Shown here piece by piece: positions 43,811 to 48,085 of a stretch of 48,085 nucleotides of DNA. Source of the DNA: Streptomyces hirsutus (lineage in GTDB: Bacteria > Actinomycetota > Actinomycetes > Streptomycetales > Streptomycetaceae); contig NZ_LIQT01000044.1 of the NCBI RefSeq assembly GCF_001418415.1, positions 1 to 48,085 on the forward strand, in the 5' to 3' direction. A program made the position numbers and the translations under genes. The notes under the pieces were generated by a model, which searched no databases, was not told the DNA's origin, and saw only the letters and a program-made list of their open reading frames with translations. The stretch's first letter is position 1, and each line of letters starts with the position of its first letter.

Positions 43811-45322
43811 GTGAAGCGCATTCTGATCCGTTCCGGGAAGAGCCCGCTCCGCGTGGCCACGCCGACGGAGTTCATCCACCAGGATCTGATCGGGACCAAC
43901 ACGGGCAATCTTCTCTTCAGCGACTCGGCCCACAAGATGCTGTCCGCGCCGGACACCGACGTCGTCTCGAACGGCATCCGCACCGATCCGTCCGCCCGGC
44001 GCGCGGCCGAGATCAACGAGCAGTACGAGGCCTTCGTCGTGCCGCTGGCGAACGCCTTCCGCCCCGCCTTCCAGGCGTCCCTGGACCGGCTGTCGGCGCT
44101 GGTGGAGCAACTCACCATCCCCGTGGTCGTCTTCGGCGTGGGCGCCCAGACCGGGGCCGACTACGACACTGGGCGGCTGAGACCGATCGAGGCGTCGGTG
44201 AAACGTTTCGTCTCCGCCGTCCTCGAGCGGTCCGCGTCGATCGGGGTCCGCGGCGAGCTCACCGCCCGCTACCTCACCGACCTGGGGTTCCCCGCCGACC
44301 GCGTCGACATCATCGGCTGTCCGTCCATGTTCCTGTACGGGGACACCTTCCCGGCCGTCCGTGCCGTCGAGCTGACCGCGTCCTCGCGCATCGCCGTCAA
44401 CCTCTCCCCGGACGCCCTCCCCGTGGGAGACATCGCCGGTCTGGCCCGTCACGCGTCGGAGCGCTACCCCCACCTGCTCTACTACGCGCAGAACCTCGCC
44501 GACGCGGAACTGCTGTTCTGGGGCGACCTCACGCCGGAGACCGGCGTCGAGGACCCGTTCCCGCTCCAGCTCAGCCACCGGCTGATGCGCGAGAACAAGG
44601 TGCGCATGCCGCTGGACCCGGCCACCTGGATCGACGAGCTGCGCGGCCACGACTTCGCCTACGGCACCCGGATCCACGGCAACATCGCCGCTCTGCTGGC
44701 CGGTACGCCGAGCGTCGTGCTCACCCACGACTCGCGGACCCTCGAACTGTGCCGTTACTTCGACATCCCGCACGTCCCGATCGACTCGCTGTCCGCGGAC
44801 ACCGACCCGCGCGACCTGTACGAGGCCGCCGACCACTCGGCGATGATCAAGTACCACGGTGAACGGTTCGAGCGGATCGTCGCTTTCCTCGACCGCAACG
44901 GCCTGCGGAACACGTACACCCACGGCGACCGCGGCGCGGCCTTCGACGCCCGTCTCGCCGTCCTGGAACTGCCCGCCTCGATGCCGGTCTGGGACGGCTC
45001 GGACGACGGCCACATGCGCTACCGGGTCAGCCGGCTGCGCGAGCGGATCGCCGTCGCCAACACCCGGATCGACAAGCGCGTCCGGGAGAACAAGGAACTG
45101 CGCACCCGGCTGGCCGCCGCCGAGGAACGGGCGGACGAGACCGGTCGACGGCTCACCGCCGCGCAGAAGGAACTGGCGGCCACCCGCAAGCGGCTCGATG
45201 CCCTGGAGCGCCGCATCGGCGGCATCGAGAAGCGCGCCATGGTCCGGATCGGCCCCGCCGTCCGCCGCCGGGTACGCCGCATCCCGAAGCCCGGCGAGTC
45301 CAAGCCGGGCGAGAAGGGCTGA
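43811..45322 (+). CDS. Polysaccharide pyruvyl transferase-like protein with a coiled-coil tail
   Basis: 503 aa. Residues 1-~380 follow the pyruvyl transferase (CsaB/ExoV-like, GT-B-type) pattern: NTGNLLFSDSAHKML, VVVFGVGAQTGADYD, RSASIGVRGELTARYLTDLGF, IIGCPSMF, and DFAYGTRIHGNIAALLAGTPSVVLTHDSRTLELCRYFDIPHV. Such enzymes add a pyruvyl ketal to surface glycans. The C terminus (about 395-480) is a long charged coiled coil (RLRERIAVANTRIDKRVRENKELRTRLAAAEERADE...), then a basic tail. This suggests oligomerisation or membrane/partner binding. The acceptor is unknown. GTG 43811 with GGGGAG. Confidence 0.8.
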   Translation: MKRILIRSGKSPLRVATPTEFIHQDLIGTNTGNLLFSDSAHKMLSAPDTDVVSNGIRTDPSARRAAEINEQYEAFVVPLANAFRPAFQASLDRLSALVEQLTIPVVVFGVGAQTGADYDTGRLRPIEASVKRFVSAVLERSASIGVRGELTARYLTDLGFPADRVDIIGCPSMFLYGDTFPAVRAVELTASSRIAVNLSPDALPVGDIAGLARHASERYPHLLYYAQNLADAELLFWGDLTPETGVEDPFPLQLSHRLMRENKVRMPLDPATWIDELRGHDFAYGTRIHGNIAALLAGTPSVVLTHDSRTLELCRYFDIPHVPIDSLSADTDPRDLYEAADHSAMIKYHGERFERIVAFLDRNGLRNTYTHGDRGAAFDARLAVLELPASMPVWDGSDDGHMRYRVSRLRERIAVANTRIDKRVRENKELRTRLAAAEERADETGRRLTAAQKELAATRKRLDALERRIGGIEKRAMVRIGPAVRRRVRRIPKPGESKPGEKG

Positions 45323-45386
45323 CCGGACCGGACCGGGCCGGCGGGTGGACGAAGCAGGATCACGTGACCGTCACGGTTCCCCTACG

Positions 45387-45407
45387 AATGATCCTTCGAT
45401 GATCATT
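45387..45407. promoter_or_regulatory. Dyad AATGATC-N7-GATCATT before a lipoprotein gene
   Basis: Perfect 7-bp arms. It lies just upstream of a -10-like TATATT (45425-45430), where a regulator would meet the promoter. Another small palindrome, CGTGAC-C-GTCACG, is at 45363-45375. The protein that might bind is unknown. Confidence 0.45.
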
Positions 45408-45483
45408 TGTGAGAGGGCTGTGTCTATATTCCGTGCACTGCGCAGCGGATTCCTCCGCGCCTTCGAAGAAAGAGTTTTCCCAC

Positions 45484-46263
45484 GTGAGAACCACCGCCGT
45501 CCGCCGTTCCGCTCTCGCCGCCTCCGCCGCCGCACTCGCCCTGCTCGTCACCGCCTGCGGTGGCTCCGGCGACAGCGACAGCGGCAAGGGGGACGAGGGC
45601 AAGGCGGACTCCTCCGCCGCGCCCGCGGCCAAGGCGCTGACCGCGGCCGAGCTGGAGAAGGCCGCGCTGGTGCAGGCCGACATGAAGGACGGCAAGGTGG
45701 TCACCAAGGTGCCCGCTACGGACGACCTGAGCGCCGACAAGGTCAAGGCGGATGACGAGGCGTGCCAGCCCCTCGCCAACCTGCAGGTCGCGGCCCCGGT
45801 CGGCTCGCCCGCCGCCACCGTCAAGCGGTCCTGGACCGGTGAGGCGAAGAAGCCCGCCGAGGGTACGGACCCGGCGGAGGCCCTGCTCGCCGGCCTCGAC
45901 GTGGACAAGGTCCTCGTCACGCTCGCCTCCTACGAGGACGGCGGCGCCGAGCAGGTCATGAAGGACGTCGACGCCGCCGTCGAGAAGTGCGCCAAGGGCT
46001 TCACCTCCACCGCCGCCGGCGAGAAGATCGAGTTCCTGAAGGTCGCCAAGACCGAGGGGCCGAAGGGCGCCGACGAGTCCGTCGAGATCACCGTGACGAT
46101 GGCCGCCGATGAGGGCGTCGAGGCGCCCGTCAAGATCGTCGTCGCGCGCACCGGCGCCACCGTCACCGGTTTCTCGGCGGCCAACTTCGGTGCGATCGCT
46201 GCCGGCGAGGAGGCCCCCTTCCCGACGCAGATCTCCGACGCCCAGCTCGCCAAGCTCGGCTGA
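45484..46263 (+). CDS. Putative lipoprotein of unknown function
   Basis: 259 aa from GTG 45484 (GAAAGAG upstream). Signal peptide with lipobox Cys at residue 25 (LALLVTAC), then a Gly/Ser/Asp linker. The soluble domain has two Cys (DDEACQPLANL and VEKCAKGF) and the repetitive alpha/beta pattern of small exported ligand-binding domains. No catalytic motif is visible. A longer in-frame start at 45409 would displace the signal peptide. Monocistronic, with a dyad upstream and a strong terminator downstream. Confidence 0.8.
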   Translation: MRTTAVRRSALAASAAALALLVTACGGSGDSDSGKGDEGKADSSAAPAAKALTAAELEKAALVQADMKDGKVVTKVPATDDLSADKVKADDEACQPLANLQVAAPVGSPAATVKRSWTGEAKKPAEGTDPAEALLAGLDVDKVLVTLASYEDGGAEQVMKDVDAAVEKCAKGFTSTAAGEKIEFLKVAKTEGPKGADESVEITVTMAADEGVEAPVKIVVARTGATVTGFSAANFGAIAAGEEAPFPTQISDAQLAKLG

Positions 46264-46275
46264 CGCACCCCTCCG

Positions 46276-46306
46276 TTCCCACCGGTGCCTCGCGCACCGG
46301 TGGGAA
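46276..46306 (+). terminator. Terminator after the lipoprotein gene
   Basis: A perfect 13-bp stem (TTCCCACCGGTGC and complement) with a 5-nt loop, followed by TTTC, 13 bases after the stop. Confidence 0.8.
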
Positions 46307-46354
46307 TTTCCGATTCCGGGCACGCGGCGGCCCTTTCCGGCGCCTGACGGATCG

Positions 46355-46360
46355 TAGGCT
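46355..46360 (+). promoter_or_regulatory. Putative -10 of glmS, predicting a leaderless mRNA
   Basis: TAGGCT ends seven bases before the glmS ATG, so transcription should start at or next to the start codon. No Shine-Dalgarno is present, which agrees. The -35 region is poor. Confidence 0.45.
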
Positions 46361-46367
46361 GCCGGGC

Positions 46368-48085
46368 ATGTGCGGAATCGTGGGTTACGTGGGGCCGCAG
46401 TCGGCGCTGGACGTCGTGACGGCCGGACTGAAAAGACTGGAGTACCGGGGCTACGACTCGGCGGGCGTGGCCGTCCTCGCGGACGGCGGGCTCGCCACGG
46501 CGAAACGGGTCGGGAAACTGGTCAACCTGGAGAAGGAACTGGCGGCCCGGCCGCTGCCCACCGGGGCGACCGCCGTCGGCCACACCCGCTGGGCCACGCA
46601 CGGCGGCCCCACCGACGCCAACGCACACCCGCATCTCGACAACGCCGGCCGGGTCGCCGTCGTCCACAACGGCATCATCGAGAACTTCGCCGAACTGCGG
46701 GCCGAACTGGCCGAACGTGGCCACGACCTGGCCTCCGAGACGGACACCGAGGTCGTCGCCCACCTGCTCGCCGAGGAGTTCTCCTCCTGCGCCGACCTCG
46801 CCGAGGCGATGCGCCTCGTCTGCCGGCGGCTGCTCGGCGCCTTCACCCTGGTCGCCGTCCACGCGGACGCGCCGGACGTGGTCGTCGGCGCGCGCCGCAA
46901 CTCGCCGCTCGTGGTGGGCGTCGGCGAGGGCGAGTCGTTCCTCGCCTCGGACGTCGCCGCGTTCATCGAGCACACCCGCTCCGCGATCGAACTGGGCCAG
47001 GACCAGGTGGTCGAACTGCGCCGCGACAAGGTCACGGTCACCGGCTTCGACGGCGCACCGGCGGACGTCCGTACGTACCACATCGACTGGGACGCGTCGG
47101 CCGCGGAGAAGGGCGGCTACGCCTCCTTCATGCTCAAGGAGATCGCCGAGCAGCCCAGAGCCGTCGCCGACACCCTGCTCGGCCGCATCGACGGCTCCGG
47201 TGCCCTGTCCCTGGACGAGGTGCGGATCCCCCCGAAGGCGCTGCGCGAGGCCGACAAGGTCGTCATCGTCGCCTGCGGGACGGCCTTCCACGCCGGGCTG
47301 ATCGCCAAGTACGCCATCGAGCACTGGACGCGGATCCCCTGCGAGGTCGAGCTGGCGAGCGAGTTCCGCTACCGCGATCCGATCCTCGACCAGCAGACCC
47401 TCGTCATCGCCGTCTCCCAGTCCGGCGAGACCATGGACACCCTGATGGCCCTGCGGCACGCGCGGGAACAGGGCGCCCGCGTCCTGGCCATCTGCAACAC
47501 CAACGGCTCGACCATCCCCCGCGAGTCAGACGCCGTCCTCTACACCCACGCCGGCCCCGAGGTCGCCGTCGCCTCGACCAAGGCCTTCCTGACCCAACTG
47601 GTCGCCTGCTACCTGGTCGCCCTGTACCTCGCCCAGGTCCGGGGCGCGAAGTACGGCGACGAGATCCGCGCGGTCGTCCGGGACCTGTCCTCCATCGCCC
47701 GCTCGGTGGAACGGGTCCTGGAGACCATGGAGCCGGTACGGGAACTCGCCCGCACCCTCGCCCACAAGAGCACCGTGCTGTTCCTGGGCCGGCACGTCGG
47801 CTACCCGGTCGCCCTGGAGGGCGCGCTCAAGCTCAAGGAGCTCGCCTACATGCACGCGGAGGGCTTCGCCGCGGGAGAGCTGAAACACGGCCCGATCGCC
47901 CTGGTCGAGGACGACCTGCCCGTGGTCGTCCTCGTCCCGTCACCGCGAGGCCGGTCCGTCCTCCACGACAAGATCGTCTCCAACATCCAGGAGATCCGCG
48001 CCCGCGGCGCCCGCACCATCGTCATCGCCGAGGAGGGCGACGACGAGGTGACCCCCTACGCCGACCACCTCATCCGCATCCCGCC
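46368..48085 (+). CDS. glmS: Glutamine-fructose-6-phosphate aminotransferase (partial, cut by the window end)
   Basis: Makes glucosamine-6-phosphate from fructose-6-phosphate and glutamine, the entry to amino-sugar synthesis. The nucleophile Cys2 follows Met (MCGIVGYVG). The glutaminase domain spans 1-~225 (HTRWATHGGPTDANAHPH, HNGIIENF). The SIS isomerase domains follow (VVIVACGTAFHAG, VSQSGETMDTL, EVAVASTKAFLTQL, FLGRHVGYPVALEGALKLKELAYMHAEGFAAGELKHGPIAL). 572 codons are present; the family is about 605-615 aa, so roughly 35-40 residues are missing to the right. Confidence 0.97.
   Translation, partial: MCGIVGYVGPQSALDVVTAGLKRLEYRGYDSAGVAVLADGGLATAKRVGKLVNLEKELAARPLPTGATAVGHTRWATHGGPTDANAHPHLDNAGRVAVVHNGIIENFAELRAELAERGHDLASETDTEVVAHLLAEEFSSCADLAEAMRLVCRRLLGAFTLVAVHADAPDVVVGARRNSPLVVGVGEGESFLASDVAAFIEHTRSAIELGQDQVVELRRDKVTVTGFDGAPADVRTYHIDWDASAAEKGGYASFMLKEIAEQPRAVADTLLGRIDGSGALSLDEVRIPPKALREADKVVIVACGTAFHAGLIAKYAIEHWTRIPCEVELASEFRYRDPILDQQTLVIAVSQSGETMDTLMALRHAREQGARVLAICNTNGSTIPRESDAVLYTHAGPEVAVASTKAFLTQLVACYLVALYLAQVRGAKYGDEIRAVVRDLSSIARSVERVLETMEPVRELARTLAHKSTVLFLGRHVGYPVALEGALKLKELAYMHAEGFAAGELKHGPIALVEDDLPVVVLVPSPRGRSVLHDKIVSNIQEIRARGARTIVIAEEGDDEVTPYADHLIRIP

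Noticed and set aside
45930..47459. A 509-codon minus-strand frame opposite the lipoprotein and glmS
   Set aside because: Shadow of glmS; no recognisable domain.

Overview
This is a high-GC actinobacterial chromosome segment, almost certainly Streptomyces. The reasons are the very strong G/C third-position bias, frequent GTG starts, AGGAGG-type ribosome binding sites and the gene order gdhA ... S10-spc-alpha ribosomal clusters - truA ... rplM-rpsI-glmM-coaA-glmS. No tRNA, rRNA, insertion sequence, integrase or CRISPR array is visible. Two ORFs are split by single-base shifts, so sequence error or recent decay should be kept in mind.

Layout. 1-2000: a two-component system (HisKA_3 kinase plus LuxR-type regulator). 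2309-3755 (minus): a PadR repressor, a split membrane gene and a 27-bp palindromic operator. 4131-6707: NADP glutamate dehydrogenase, a small cupin and an unassigned protein. 6808-11979: a polymorphic-toxin module, with an RHS/YD-repeat protein carrying a T7SS-type N terminus and an AHH-like nuclease tip (split by a frameshift), followed by an overlapping immunity-like gene. 11980-12462: a promoter region with a leader of about 0.4 kb. 12463-29155: the continuous ribosomal superoperon (rpsJ to rplQ with secY, adk, map, infA, rpmJ, rpoA). Long stretches are coupled by TGATG overlaps, but a few junctions are punctuated by strong hairpins. 29229-30092: truA.

30142-38282 is the accessory island and the most interesting part. 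Between truA and the conserved rplM flank lies a poly-gamma-glutamate-type polymer locus: a CapA/PgsA-like lipoprotein, a tandem HAMP-domain membrane protein, a PgsB/CapB amide ligase with a long Gln/Arg/His-rich tail, a PgsC/CapC membrane partner and an NlpC/P60 peptidase. A divergent lipoprotein with hydrolase-like His motifs sits at its left edge. Together these could make, anchor, sense and trim an anionic peptide polymer at the cell surface.

38365-48085: a conserved membrane protein (minus), rplM-rpsI, glmM, coaA (minus), a polysaccharide pyruvyl transferase-like protein, a lipoprotein and the start of glmS, which runs off the window. glmM and glmS feed UDP-GlcNAc synthesis, so this end is devoted to envelope precursors. 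Small tandem repeats lie in the glmM leader and between glmM and coaA, and a decayed copy of the map 3' end follows map.
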